From DATATV01 sp036268615 (GTDB lineage: Bacteria > Actinomycetota > Actinomycetes > Mycobacteriales > Pseudonocardiaceae), in assembly GCA_036268615.1 (NCBI GenBank), contig DATATV010000130.1, forward strand, positions 1 through 64,000: a stretch of 64,000 nucleotides of DNA, given 5' to 3'. Below are positions 1-8,716 of this stretch, piece by piece; within the stretch, counting starts at the first letter, position 1, and the number at the start of each line of letters is the position of its first letter. The notes under the pieces were generated by a model. It worked only from the letters and a program-made list of their open reading frames with translations. It was not told where the DNA came from and searched no databases. Both the position numbers and the translations under genes were made by a program.

Positions 1-1262
1 TGGCCAGGACGATGGAGGAGATCCCCGAACTGTTCGAGTCGGCGGTGCGGGAGGCGGTCGCCGCGTTCGGTCGGGGCGAGTGCTTTGTCGAGCGCTACCT
101 GGACAAGCCGCGGCACGTGGAGGCGCAGATCCTGGCCGACCGACACGGCAACGTGATCGTGGTGGGGACGCGGGACTGTTCGTTGCAGCGTCGGCACCAG
201 AAGCTGGTCGAGGAGGCGCCCGCGCCGTTCCTGTCCGAGGAGCAGCGTGAGCTGATCTACTCCTCGGCCAAGGACATCTGCCGCAAGGCGGGCTATCACG
301 GTGCCGGCACGGTCGAGTACCTGGTCGGCACCGACGGCACCATCTCCTTCCTTGAGGTGAACACCCGGCTCCAGGTGGAGCACCCGGTCTCCGAGGAGAC
401 CACCGGCCTGGACCTGGTGCTCGAACAGTTCCGGATCGCCCGCGGCGATGAGCTGTCGCGGACCACGGACCCGGTGCCGCACGGGCATTCCATCGAGTTC
501 CGGCTCAACGGTGAGGACGCCGGCCGCAACTTCGTGCCCACGCCCGGCACGGTGACCCGGTTCGACCTGCCCGAGGGCCCGGGCATCCGGGTGGACGCGG
601 GGGTCGAGGCGGGCAGTGTGGTCGGCAGCCAGTTCGACTCGATGTTGGCCAAGCTGGTGGTCACCGGCCCGAGTCGGGCGGCGGCGCTGGCGCGCAGCCG
701 GCGGGCGCTGGACGAGCTGGTGGTCGAGGGCATGGCCACCGTGCTGCCGTTTCACCGCGCGGTTGTCCGCGACCCGGCGTTCACCGCCGAGCAGGGGTTC
801 ACCGTGCACACCCGGTGGATCGAGACCGAGTTCGACAACCAGATTCCGCCGTACGAGGAGCAACTCGCGCAGGACGAGGGCTACCTGACCGTCTCGGTCG
901 GCGGGCGCCCGTTGCGGGTGCGGGTGCCGGGCCTGAGCGCGCTGGGATCGAAGGCCGAGGAGATCCGGCGGAGCTCCGCCGGCCTTGCCTTTGGCGCGCG
1001 GGCGGCTGCGGTGTCCGGCAACGCGGTCACCACACCGATGCAGGGCACTGTTGTCAAGCTCGCGGTGGCCGAGGGCCAGCGGGTTGCCGAGGGCGAGCTG
1101 ATCGCGGTGGTCGAGGCGATGAAGATGGAGAATCCGGTTACTGCGCATCGGTCCGGGGTGATCACCGGGTTGGCGGTCGCGATTGGCGACACTCGGGCGC
1201 AGGGGGCGGTGCTGTGCGAGATCGTCGACGCCGCCGAAGCTGGGGCGCAGGATGTCGACTAG
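1..1262 (+). CDS. Acetyl/propionyl/methylcrotonyl-type acyl-CoA carboxylase alpha subunit (3' part)
   Basis: Biotin carboxylase plus biotin carboxyl carrier chain of a biotin-dependent acyl-CoA carboxylase. It carboxylates biotin with ATP and bicarbonate, and a separate beta subunit (not in this window) passes the carboxyl group to an acyl-CoA. The reading frame is open from the first bases of the window, so the N-terminus and most of the ATP-grasp domain lie upstream. Visible are the biotin carboxylase motif EVNTRLQVEHP, the biotin carboxylase C-terminal domain, and near the end the biotinylation motif EAMKMEN with the modified lysine encoded at 1122-1124. The next gene starts inside its last codons (11-bp overlap), so the two are probably translated together. 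Substrate cannot be read from this part. The nearby acyl-CoA dehydrogenase and ligase suggest a branched or short acyl-CoA breakdown pathway (inference). Confidence 0.93.
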   Translation, partial: ARTMEEIPELFESAVREAVAAFGRGECFVERYLDKPRHVEAQILADRHGNVIVVGTRDCSLQRRHQKLVEEAPAPFLSEEQRELIYSSAKDICRKAGYHGAGTVEYLVGTDGTISFLEVNTRLQVEHPVSEETTGLDLVLEQFRIARGDELSRTTDPVPHGHSIEFRLNGEDAGRNFVPTPGTVTRFDLPEGPGIRVDAGVEAGSVVGSQFDSMLAKLVVTGPSRAAALARSRRALDELVVEGMATVLPFHRAVVRDPAFTAEQGFTVHTRWIETEFDNQIPPYEEQLAQDEGYLTVSVGGRPLRVRVPGLSALGSKAEEIRRSSAGLAFGARAAAVSGNAVTTPMQGTVVKLAVAEGQRVAEGELIAVVEAMKMENPVTAHRSGVITGLAVAIGDTRAQGAVLCEIVDAAEAGAQDVD

Positions 1263-2328
1263 CGGATCGGCGGCCGGCGGGTCGTCTGTTGCCGGGTCTG
1301 CGGCCTGGGCTGAGGCCGGTGTGTATTCGGTGGCGCCCGGGGTGCATCGGATTCCGTTGTCGTTGCCCGATGATGGGCTGCGCGCGGTCAATACCTATGT
1401 CATCGACGACGGGCCCGGGATCACCCTGGTCGATCCCGGCCAGTACGGGCCGCTCGCCCGGGAGGAGTTGGCCGCCGGCCTGGCTCTGCTCGGCCGCACG
1501 TTTGCCGATGTCCGCCGCTGCCTGACCACACATGTGCATCGGGATCACTACACCAACGCGGTCGCGTTGCGCCGGGAGTTCGGTTGCCCGGTGAGCCTCG
1601 GGGTCGGGGAACGGGCTTCGCTGCGCGCGGTGCGGGTGTCCGACACGTATGGGATCGATCCGCAGTTGCGCGCTCTTCCGTTGTGTGGGGCAGGTTTTCT
1701 GGTTGCCGAGCTGGACCCGAATACTGCCGGGCATGGCTTGCCCAAGGATATCTGGGAGGACCCGGACGAGTGGCTTTCTGATGGCGACAGTGTCCGGTTG
1801 GAGTCCCGTACGCTGCGGGTGATGCGGACGCCCGGGCACACGTCCGGTCACGTCACCTATCACGACGTGTCGGCCGGCCTGTTGTTCAGTGGTGATCACG
1901 TGCTGCCTCGGATCACTCCGAGCATCGGGTTCGAGCCGGCGGCCACTGACTTGCCGCTGGCCAGTTTCCTTGACTCGTTGGCCCGGACCGCCGCGGCGCC
2001 GGATGCGGCGCTGGTGGCCGCGCACGGGCCGGTGACCGCCAGTGTGCGGGAGCGGGTCGCTGAGCTTCAGGCGCATCATCAGCGGCGACTGGAGCTGACC
2101 GGGGACGAGGTTCGCGGCGGGGCGCGGTCCGTCTATGAGGTGGCCGGGGGACTCGGGTGGACTCGGCGTCTTCATCCACTTGAGACGCTTGATCCGTTCA
2201 ATCGGATGTTGGCCGTGATGGAGACCAAGGCTCATTTGGACGTGTTGGTGCGGGACGGGGTGGTGGAGCGGGATCTTGCCGGGGGTGTTTTCGTTTATTC
2301 GCCCCGGATTGTTGAGCACGAGGGGTGA
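1252..2328 (+). CDS. MBL-fold metallo-hydrolase
   Basis: Metallo-beta-lactamase-fold hydrolase of about 358 residues. The metal site appears as THVHRDH at roughly residues 93-99, with later ligands in GHTSGH and in GDHVLP. The fold is typical of glyoxalase II-like thioester or lactone hydrolases, and a helical C-terminal tail follows the core. The ATG at 1252 is preferred over the in-frame codon at 1183: it gives a normal N-terminus, lies just behind a purine-rich stretch and overlaps the carboxylase stop by 11 bp. That overlap, and the acyl-CoA genes around it, fit a role in acyl-thioester hydrolysis, but this is inference. Intracellular, with no signal peptide. Confidence 0.85.
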   Translation: MSTSGSAAGGSSVAGSAAWAEAGVYSVAPGVHRIPLSLPDDGLRAVNTYVIDDGPGITLVDPGQYGPLAREELAAGLALLGRTFADVRRCLTTHVHRDHYTNAVALRREFGCPVSLGVGERASLRAVRVSDTYGIDPQLRALPLCGAGFLVAELDPNTAGHGLPKDIWEDPDEWLSDGDSVRLESRTLRVMRTPGHTSGHVTYHDVSAGLLFSGDHVLPRITPSIGFEPAATDLPLASFLDSLARTAAAPDAALVAAHGPVTASVRERVAELQAHHQRRLELTGDEVRGGARSVYEVAGGLGWTRRLHPLETLDPFNRMLAVMETKAHLDVLVRDGVVERDLAGGVFVYSPRIVEHEG

Positions 2329-2388
2329 GGGGCACGGGGTGGTCGGCTGCCGCTTTGCGGAGCGGGTGCCGGCCGGGCCGTCGAGGTC

Positions 2389-3000
2389 TCATGCTCTCGT
2401 GGCTGGCGTGTTGCTCTGTAGTGGTTGCAGCACCAGGGTTGCCATGTGGTCGCCCAAGGTCGTGGGGTCCTCGCTGCCGGCTGGGTCGTACCACTTGTAG
2501 ACCCAGTTGGCCGCGCCCAGACACGCGTTGACGAACAGCGTGGTCGAGGTCGGGAGTTCCTGGCCGGTTCTGGTCAGGTGCTCGGTGACCGCCACCTTGA
2601 GCACGTCCTCGAACTCGCGGCGCTGATCCAGCACCGTGCGCAGCAACTCCGGCGGGAGTTCGTCCTCCTCCTCGAAGAAGACCTTGTGGATGGCCTGGTT
2701 CTCGCAGGTGTACCGGACCCGGTAGGCGATCAGCTGGCGCAGGCCCTCGAACGGGTCCTCGGCCGCTGCCATGATCTGGTGCGCACTGCTCAGACTCTGC
2801 TCCATGACATCCTCGTACAGGCGCACGAGAATGTCCTCCTTGCTGCGAAAATAGTGGTACAGCGTCGGTTTGGAGAGGCCGACCTCGGCGGCGATCTCGT
2901 TCATCGAGGTGCCCCGGTAACCACGTCGGCTGAAGATGCCCACGCAGGCCGCAAGCACGCGCTGCCGCTGCTCGGGCGCCCTGCTCGGCCGTCCTGCCAT
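2389..3000 (-). CDS. TetR-family transcriptional regulator
   Basis: TetR-type repressor of 203 residues. The N-terminal helix-turn-helix is clear (RRGYRGTSMNEIAAEVGLSK, then TLYHYFRSKEDIL at about residues 45-57), followed by an alpha-helical ligand domain. It is transcribed away from the acyl-CoA dehydrogenase at 3212, and the 211-bp gap between them holds a perfect 12-bp-arm palindrome at 3170-3199 that is the obvious operator. It probably senses an acyl-CoA or related metabolite and controls the 3212-6348 genes and itself (inference from layout). It converges on the MBL gene, which ends 60 bp away. Confidence 0.9.
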   Translation of the reverse strand: MAGRPSRAPEQRQRVLAACVGIFSRRGYRGTSMNEIAAEVGLSKPTLYHYFRSKEDILVRLYEDVMEQSLSSAHQIMAAAEDPFEGLRQLIAYRVRYTCENQAIHKVFFEEEDELPPELLRTVLDQRREFEDVLKVAVTEHLTRTGQELPTSTTLFVNACLGAANWVYKWYDPAGSEDPTTLGDHMATLVLQPLQSNTPATRA

Positions 3001-3169
3001 CAGTCCCTCTCCCCGCCCGCCTCGCGCCGGCGAATGTCAGAGCCTAGCGGAGCCGGTCCTGTTGTCCGGTTCGTGTTGTCCTGCCCGCGAGCGTCCGTTC
3101 GATCGTCCGATTGACACTCTCCTCACCTGCGGTGAGTGTGGTTGACAACACGCGTACGACCACTATCGT

Positions 3170-3199
3170 ATTACTCGACCGACCGGACGGTCGAGTAAT
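3170..3199. promoter_or_regulatory. TetR operator palindrome upstream of the acyl-CoA dehydrogenase
   Basis: Perfect inverted repeat with 12-bp arms: ATTACTCGACCG at 3170-3181, a 6-bp spacer ACCGGA, and CGGTCGAGTAAT at 3188-3199. It ends 12 bp before the ATG at 3212, overlapping where RNA polymerase or the ribosome would sit, which fits repression. The flanking divergent TetR gene is the likely binder. Confidence 0.75.
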
Positions 3200-3211
3200 A
3201 GAAGAGGTGTT

Positions 3212-4354
3212 ATGGACTGGGATCTTGACGCCGAGCACCGCGACTTCCAGGCAACCTGCCGGGCTTTCGTGGACAAGCACGTGCGGCCCGTGGTCGACGA
3301 GGCCGAACAGGCCGGTCGGCCGCCCGCCGAACTGTGGACCGAGCTGGGTGCGGCCGGACTGCTGGGGCTGATGACGCCCGAGGAGTACGGCGGCAGCGGT
3401 GGCGATCAGCTCGCGGTCGCGCTCGTGGCGGAGGAACTCTCCCGGGCCAGTGGTGGCATCGCGGTGAGCGCCCTGGTCAGTGCCTACATGGCCGGCACGC
3501 ACATCGTCTACTACGGCTCGGCGGAGCAGCGCGCTCGTTACCTGCCGGGAATCGCCAGCGGCGAGCTGATCGCCGCCATCGCGGTGACCGAGCCGGGGGC
3601 CGGGTCCGACGTGGCCGGCATCACCTCGACCGCGGTGCGCACCGAGACCGGTTACCGGCTCAACGGTCGCAAGATGTTCATCACCAACGCCGGCCTTGCC
3701 GACGTGCTGATCGTCGGTGCCAAGACCGAGCCGGAGGCCGGGCGGCACGGGGTCACCACGTTCCTGGTGGACGCCGGCACCCCTGGACTGTCCTTCGGCT
3801 CCCCGCTCGTCAAGATGGGGTGGCACTCGTCGGACACCCGGGAAGTGATCATCGATGATCTGGAGCTCCCGCCGGAGGCCGTGCTCGGCGAGATGAACCG
3901 TGGGTTCCATCAGATCATGGGTGCCTTCCAGCTCGAACGCGTCTCGCTGGCGGCGATGGGGCTCGGCCACGGCGCGGAATGCCTGCAACTGGCCACCGAG
4001 CACGTCCGGATTCGGGAGGCGTTCGGCAGCCGGCTGGCCGACCTGCAGACCGTGCGGCACCGCCTGGCTCGGATGGCGGTCGAGCTGGAGTCGGCTCGGG
4101 TGATGACCTATCGTGCCGCCGTCTGGCTGGGGGCGGGGCATCCGGACACGGCCAGGGCGGTGGCGATGGCCAAGTATCACGCCGCGCTCGCCGCCGATCA
4201 CGTCGTGGACGACGCGGTGCAACTGCTCGGCGGCGCCGGCTTCGTCGAGGAGAGTGCGGTCGCCCGGCACTACCGGGACGCCCGCATTCTGCGTATCGGC
4301 GGCGGTACCGACGAGATCCAACTGGAGATCCTGGCTCGCGAGTTGCGCTCGTGA
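3212..4354 (+). CDS. Acyl-CoA dehydrogenase
   Basis: FAD-dependent acyl-CoA dehydrogenase of 380 residues, full length for the family. It makes the alpha,beta double bond in an acyl-CoA and passes electrons to electron-transfer flavoprotein. Seen: the N-terminal helical domain, the FAD/substrate signature AVTEPGAGSDVAG (about residues 124-136), FITNAG, and the C-terminal RDARILRIGGGTDEIQ. The medium-chain catalytic YEGT is replaced by IGGGTDE. LERVSLAAMG near residue 242 resembles the isovaleryl-CoA dehydrogenase position of the catalytic glutamate, so a branched-chain substrate is plausible. The start at 3212 follows GAAGAGG. The acyl-CoA synthetase follows 56 bp later on the same strand, and a TetR gene is divergent. 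Confidence 0.93.
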   Translation: MDWDLDAEHRDFQATCRAFVDKHVRPVVDEAEQAGRPPAELWTELGAAGLLGLMTPEEYGGSGGDQLAVALVAEELSRASGGIAVSALVSAYMAGTHIVYYGSAEQRARYLPGIASGELIAAIAVTEPGAGSDVAGITSTAVRTETGYRLNGRKMFITNAGLADVLIVGAKTEPEAGRHGVTTFLVDAGTPGLSFGSPLVKMGWHSSDTREVIIDDLELPPEAVLGEMNRGFHQIMGAFQLERVSLAAMGLGHGAECLQLATEHVRIREAFGSRLADLQTVRHRLARMAVELESARVMTYRAAVWLGAGHPDTARAVAMAKYHAALAADHVVDDAVQLLGGAGFVEESAVARHYRDARILRIGGGTDEIQLEILARELRS

Positions 4355-4410
4355 CCGGTTAGCTGGCAAGCCTGATCTAGCTCGTGCAACGGCGCACCAA
4401 GGAGGGTTCT

Positions 4411-6348
4411 GTGTCCGACAGTCTCAGCGAACTCATCTCCGCACCCCTGATCCCGCTGCCCGACCGGTGGCGGTCCGCGGCGCAGGCCGAGCTCGCGGCG
4501 ACCGCGCGGGCACTGCACGCCCAGGACCCTGACGCCTACTGGGAGTGGACCGCGCAGCAGCAGCGCTGGCTGCGCCCGTGGGACACCGTGCGCACCGGTG
4601 ACTTCGGCGACTTCCGCTACTTCGCCGGCGGTCGGCTCAACGTCGCCGACAACTGTGTCGACCGGTGGGCGGAGGACCCGGCCACCACCGACCGGGCCGC
4701 GGTGATCTGGGAGGGCGAGCCAGGCGAGGTCCGCACGCTGACCTACCGGGAACTCGCCGACGAGGTCGGCAAGCTCGCCGCCGGGCTGCGTCAGCTCGGC
4801 ATCGGGCGCAACGACGTGGTCGCCATCTACATGCCCAACCTGGTGGAGGCGTTCACCGCGATCCAGGCGTGCAACCGGATCGGCGCGATCTACACCGTGC
4901 TGTTCTCCGGGTTCGGTCCGGATGCGGTCGCCTCCCGGTTGCAGCAGGCCGAGGCGAAGGCGGTCGTCGTGGCCGACGCGAGCTACCGTCGCGGCCGGCT
5001 GATCCCGCTGCTGGACAACCTGCGCTCGGCCCGCGCCTCGGTGCCCAGCCTGGCCCATGTCGTCGTGGTCGACCGGACCGGACGTGGCGTCCCGCTGGTG
5101 GCGGGCGAGGTCCCCTACCGGTCCCTTGTGGACGAACAGCGGGCGCCTGCGCCGATGGAAGCGTTGGACCCCAACGATCCGGCCTTCCTCATCTTCACCA
5201 GTGGCACCGAGTCCAAGCCCAAGGGCGTTGTGCACAGCGTCGGCGGCTTCCTCGTCGGCACCTGGGCGAACGTACGCTGGCAGGTCGGGCCGGAGCCGGG
5301 TGACGTGTACTGGGTGGCCGCCGATGTCGGCTGGCTGACCTTCCCGATCCAGGCGGTGATCGGCGGGCTGGCCAACGGCATGACGCTGGTCTGCTACGAG
5401 GGTGCGCTGGACACGCCGAACACCGCGCGCTTCTACGACATCTGCGCCCGACACGGGGTGAGCAAGGTGCTCGCCGCGCCGACCGTGCTGCGCATGTTGC
5501 GCAAGTTCGGCGACGACCTGGCCGCGAGTTACCCGCTGCCCGACCTGAAGCTGATCACCGCCCAGGGCGAACCGCTCGACGGTGAGACGTTCGGCTGGAC
5601 CACCGAGCACCTCGGCGGTGGGGTGCCGGTGATCAACGCCTACGGGCAGACCGAGACCGGCTCCACCTGGACCTATCCGATCTACGGCGTGGACGACCTG
5701 AAGTCCGGCTCGACCGGCAGCCCGGTGCCCGGCCACGAGTACGCCGTCGTCGACAACGAAGGGCGGCCGGTTCCGGCTGGTACCAAGGGAAATCTCGTGC
5801 TGACCCGGCCGTTCCCGACGTTGGCACGGACCGTCTGGCAGGACCATCAGCGGTACCTGGACACCTACTTCGGCGCGTTCCCCGGCAGCTACGCGACCAA
5901 CGACGAGGCGGTCGTGGACGCCGACGGGCACCTGTGGGTGCTCGGCCGCTCGGACGACGTGATCAACGTGGCCGCGCACCGGATCTCCACGATGGAGATC
6001 GAGGCGGTGGTCGGGTCGCATCCGCAGGTGATGGAGGCCGCCGTGGTCGGCGTGCCGGACCCGACCAAGGGCACCGTGCCGATCGCGTTCGTGACCATCC
6101 GCGAGGGTGAGCCGGACGCGGTGGTCAAGGAGATCAAGCAGACCGTCGCGGTGCAGCTGGGCGGGTACGCGCAGTTGGCCACCGTGTTCGTCACCGCCGC
6201 CATGCCCAAGACGCGCACCGGCAAGATCATGCGCAGGCTGCTGCGCGACATCGCCGTGCACGGCGCACCGCAGGGCGACACCAGCGCGATGGAGGACCCG
6301 TCCGCGCTGGAGGTGGTGACCGGGGTGGTCGCCGCGATAGCCCACTGA
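4411..6348 (+). CDS. Acetyl-CoA synthetase-like acyl-CoA ligase (AMP-forming)
   Basis: Adenylate-forming acyl-CoA synthetase of 645 residues, close to the acetyl/propionyl-CoA synthetase length. It has the ACAS-type N-terminus, the P-loop-like signature FTSGTESKPKG, the adenylate motif YGQTETG, and the C-terminal lid with PKTRTGKIMRR, whose lysine is catalytic and often a target of protein acetylation in this family. The GTG at 4411 is chosen over the in-frame codon at 4384 because AGGAGGG at 4400-4406 sits just upstream of it. It follows the acyl-CoA dehydrogenase in what looks like an operon, so it probably activates the acid that feeds that pathway. Chain length cannot be told by eye. Confidence 0.92.
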   Translation: MSDSLSELISAPLIPLPDRWRSAAQAELAATARALHAQDPDAYWEWTAQQQRWLRPWDTVRTGDFGDFRYFAGGRLNVADNCVDRWAEDPATTDRAAVIWEGEPGEVRTLTYRELADEVGKLAAGLRQLGIGRNDVVAIYMPNLVEAFTAIQACNRIGAIYTVLFSGFGPDAVASRLQQAEAKAVVVADASYRRGRLIPLLDNLRSARASVPSLAHVVVVDRTGRGVPLVAGEVPYRSLVDEQRAPAPMEALDPNDPAFLIFTSGTESKPKGVVHSVGGFLVGTWANVRWQVGPEPGDVYWVAADVGWLTFPIQAVIGGLANGMTLVCYEGALDTPNTARFYDICARHGVSKVLAAPTVLRMLRKFGDDLAASYPLPDLKLITAQGEPLDGETFGWTTEHLGGGVPVINAYGQTETGSTWTYPIYGVDDLKSGSTGSPVPGHEYAVVDNEGRPVPAGTKGNLVLTRPFPTLARTVWQDHQRYLDTYFGAFPGSYATNDEAVVDADGHLWVLGRSDDVINVAAHRISTMEIEAVVGSHPQVMEAAVVGVPDPTKGTVPIAFVTIREGEPDAVVKEIKQTVAVQLGGYAQLATVFVTAAMPKTRTGKIMRRLLRDIAVHGAPQGDTSAMEDPSALEVVTGVVAAIAH

Positions 6349-6493
6349 GTCCGGGTGGGCCACCGATCCAGGCAGCGCTCAACGTCGAAGGACTTGGGCG
6401 CCGTCTAGGATTTCCGTCGTCAGGTGGCAACTGCCGCCGGCAAGTCCTCGGCGCCGGAGTCAGGTGGGTGCCGCGACAGAGGGGAACGTGCCG

Positions 6494-7255
6494 ATGACCG
6501 ACGCCGCCGACTGGATCCGGGCGCTGCACGGTTCGCACGACCGGTTCGCCAAGCTGCTCGCCCCGCTGGACGACGACGCGGTGGCCGGCCGTTCGTATGC
6601 CGACGAGTGGTCGATCGCCCAGGTCGCCTCGCACCTGGGCAGCCAGGCGGAGATCTTCGGGATGTTCCTGGACGCCGCGCTCGCCGGTGAGCCGGCGCCG
6701 GGCCAGGAGATCTTCCAGCCGATCTGGGACGGCTGGAACAGCCGCACCCCCCGGGCGCAGGTGGACGACAGCGTGCAGGCCGACGCGCGGTTCGTGGCCC
6801 GGGTCGAGGGGCTCACCGAGGCGCAGCGGGCCGGTTTCTCGCTGTCGATGTTCGACAACCACTACGACCTGGCCGGCTTCATCTCGATGCGGCTGGGTGA
6901 GCACGCGCTGCACACCTGGGACATCGCCGTCGCGCTGGACCCGACGGCCCTCGTCGCTCCCGATGCGGTCGAGTTGTTGGTGGACACGCCGACCGTGATG
7001 GCGTCCTGGATCGGCAAGCCCGAGGAGGTCGGCCGCACCGTGGTGGTGGAGACCGTCGACCCGCAGCGGACCTTCGCGCTGACCACCGGCCCGGACGTGG
7101 CGCTCGTCGCCGGCTCCGGCGCCGCTGACCTGCGGCTGCCGGCGGAGGCGTTCATCCGGCTGGTCTTCGGTCGGTTGGACCCGAAGCACGCGCCGGCCGA
7201 ACTCGCCGACAACGCACTGGTGGCCGACCTGAGGGTCGTCTTCCCGGGCTTCTGA
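6494..7255 (+). CDS. Maleylpyruvate isomerase-type DinB/MDMPI protein
   Basis: Protein of 253 residues with the N-terminal DinB-like four-helix domain of the mycothiol-dependent maleylpyruvate isomerase group. Visible are DEWSIAQVASHLGSQAEIF, with a metal-ligand-type histidine, and the later LGEHALHTWDIAVAL that carries the other histidines; a C-terminal MDMPI-type domain follows. Members are mycothiol-dependent transferases or isomerases, but most are uncharacterised and substrate cannot be assigned. The ATG at 6494 has GAGGGGA just upstream and starts at the conserved domain, so it is preferred over 6464. It may be the last gene of the acyl-CoA block or independent; the gap to the ligase is 145 bp. 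A strong hairpin follows the stop. Confidence 0.8.
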   Translation: MTDAADWIRALHGSHDRFAKLLAPLDDDAVAGRSYADEWSIAQVASHLGSQAEIFGMFLDAALAGEPAPGQEIFQPIWDGWNSRTPRAQVDDSVQADARFVARVEGLTEAQRAGFSLSMFDNHYDLAGFISMRLGEHALHTWDIAVALDPTALVAPDAVELLVDTPTVMASWIGKPEEVGRTVVVETVDPQRTFALTTGPDVALVAGSGAADLRLPAEAFIRLVFGRLDPKHAPAELADNALVADLRVVFPGF

Positions 7256-7261
7256 GCCGAG

Positions 7262-7291
7262 GCCCGGCCGTGCTCACGGGCGCGGCCGGGC
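7262..7291 (+). terminator. Hairpin after the MDMPI gene
   Basis: Perfect 9-bp arms, GCCCGGCCG at 7262-7270 and CGGCCGGGC at 7283-7291, with a 12-nt loop, starting 7 bp after the stop at 7255. There is no T-run, which is usual for high-GC actinomycetes. It overlaps the 3' end of the DUF6886 remnant on the other strand. Confidence 0.6.
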
Positions 7292-7648
7292 ATTGCCCAG
7301 CCGGATTGCGCTGAAGCCGACCGTGCTGGTGATCACCGCATCCCAGAACGGCCACAGGTTGGCCAGCACACGCAGTTGGATGCCGGCCTGCGCGTGCAGC
7401 GCGACCAGGTCGCCGACCGGCTCCGGTGGGCCGAGCGGCTCGACCGGCGCGGTGCTGACGTGCGCGTTCGGCGGCCTGCCGATCGGTCGGAACGTCGCCG
7501 AGGGCAATCGGTAGGCGAACACCGGGGTCGTGCGCAGCCGGTCCAGCCAGCCGTACTCGACGGCGTGCACCCGGTCGCCGCCGCCGGCGCCGATGATCCG
7601 CTCCCGGTCGTGCCCGGTGTCACCCAGGCCATCGCCCGAGATTCGGCC
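7274..7648 (-). pseudogene. DUF6886-like protein, N-terminus missing
   Basis: A minus-strand frame reads through to 7274 with a convincing protein-like C-terminal half: DTGHDRERIIGAGG, then HAVEYGWLDRLRTTPVFAY, then GIQLRVLANLWPFWDAV and GFSAIRLGNARP. This pattern matches, from memory, the C-terminal part of actinobacterial DUF6886 proteins, which are about 160-190 residues. The expected N-terminal part (around a WFPRDCPR-type motif) is not found in any minus frame upstream to the lipoprotein stop at 7716. The only nearby in-frame start is the GTG at 7568-7570, in the middle of the domain. I read it as a 5'-truncated remnant. A short functional protein from that GTG cannot be ruled out. Confidence 0.55.
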
Positions 7649-7715
7649 TGACCGCGATGCTGGACGGTTTCGCCCGCCTGGCGAGCTGACCGCGGTCCAT
7701 CGCGGACCTGGTGGC

Positions 7716-8408
7716 TCAGCGGAGCTGGGCGCCGGCCAGTACCGGACTGATCGTCGGGCCCCAGTTCTGGCCGCCGTCGTAGAGCAGGACCGCGTCGCCG
7801 ACCGTCCAGTTGAGACCGAGTTGGGTCGTCTCGTTCGGCGGGGTCACCGCGATCCGGGTCGGCACCCAGGCGGGCCTGTCGGTCGACACGAGGTAGGCGA
7901 CTTCAAGGTGGGCGGTGTCACCGGGGTGCAGCAGCACGCTGGTCGGCGTCGCGCCGGAGCGTTTCGCGGAGAACACCGGCCCCTGCGGTGGGGACATCGA
8001 GTCGCCGGGCGGCAGGGACGGGCCGTAGAGGTCCATGCCGCCGAACCCGTCCATCGTGCAGTCGTGGCCGGAGATATTGGTGTACACCAACGCGACCTCT
8101 TCGTGGTCCAGCGCGCCCAGTTCGCCCTGCACCGACTGCGGCGTGTTGAGACTCTTCTTGGCACCGAACGCGGCGGACAGGTCCGCGGTGTGGCAGGACG
8201 GGGTGCCGGTGTCGGACTTTGCCGGCGTGGCAGCGGATGTGCCGTCGGTGGCGGCGGCCGTCGGCTGTGCGGTGGTGGTGGCCGCGGTGACCGAGGCCCC
8301 GTTCAGGGTTGCCGTGACGTTTCCGGTGCACGCGGTCGCGAGTGTCGCGGCGCAGATTCCGGCGGCGATCAGCATGCTCCGCCCGGCCAGTTTTCGTGTA
8401 GTCGTCAT
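7716..8408 (-). CDS. DUF4232-domain lipoprotein
   Basis: Secreted, probably lipid-anchored protein of 230 residues. The N-terminus is a signal peptide (MTTTRKLAGRSMLIAAG...) ending in ATLATAC, a weak lipobox with cysteine at residue 27. A Thr/Ala-rich linker follows. The mature part, with paired cysteines (PSCHTADL and HDCTMDGF) and the sequence VALVYTNISGHDC, matches the DUF4232 family of actinobacterial cell-surface proteins of unknown function. The ATG at 8408 is chosen because it starts the signal peptide; 40 in-frame residues further upstream look non-coding. Divergent from the 8717 gene. Confidence 0.82.
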   Translation of the reverse strand: MTTTRKLAGRSMLIAAGICAATLATACTGNVTATLNGASVTAATTTAQPTAAATDGTSAATPAKSDTGTPSCHTADLSAAFGAKKSLNTPQSVQGELGALDHEEVALVYTNISGHDCTMDGFGGMDLYGPSLPPGDSMSPPQGPVFSAKRSGATPTSVLLHPGDTAHLEVAYLVSTDRPAWVPTRIAVTPPNETTQLGLNWTVGDAVLLYDGGQNWGPTISPVLAGAQLR

Positions 8409-8716
8409 GGATCTCGTCGCCCCCGACTTCCTGTTGTTGTTGCTGTCTCCCTGTGCACAAAGACGCGTGATCGCCGAGCGGGTTGCGTGGGGCACACGAT
8501 CCGCGCACGGACCGTGTGCCCCGGTCACGGTAGGTGAAACCGATGCGCGCGCCTACACGTTCGGGCCGGCGCTGTCTACTTGACATCGGCTCGTTGTCGG
8601 CGGTTCTGCCCTGTTCTTCCTGCCAGGTGAGCACTTGTTCCCATTGCCACGCCGTTTTGTCCCCGTGTTGAATTATTCCTGAGTGGCCCCACTCCGAAAT
8701 CCGAAACGAGGATGTC
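8409..8716. promoter_or_regulatory. Divergent intergenic region with short palindrome
   Basis: About 308 bp without a gene between the divergent lipoprotein and 417-aa protein genes. It is clearly less GC-rich near 8645-8705. A short inverted repeat GAGTGG-CC-CCACTC lies at 8681-8694, about 22 bp before the GTG at 8717, and may be an operator. No clear -35/-10 pair was picked. Confidence 0.35.

Noticed and set aside
4270..6363. 697-residue minus-strand ORF opposite the acyl-CoA ligase
   Set aside because: Shadow of the ligase: no domain motifs, biased composition typical of antisense frames in high-GC DNA.
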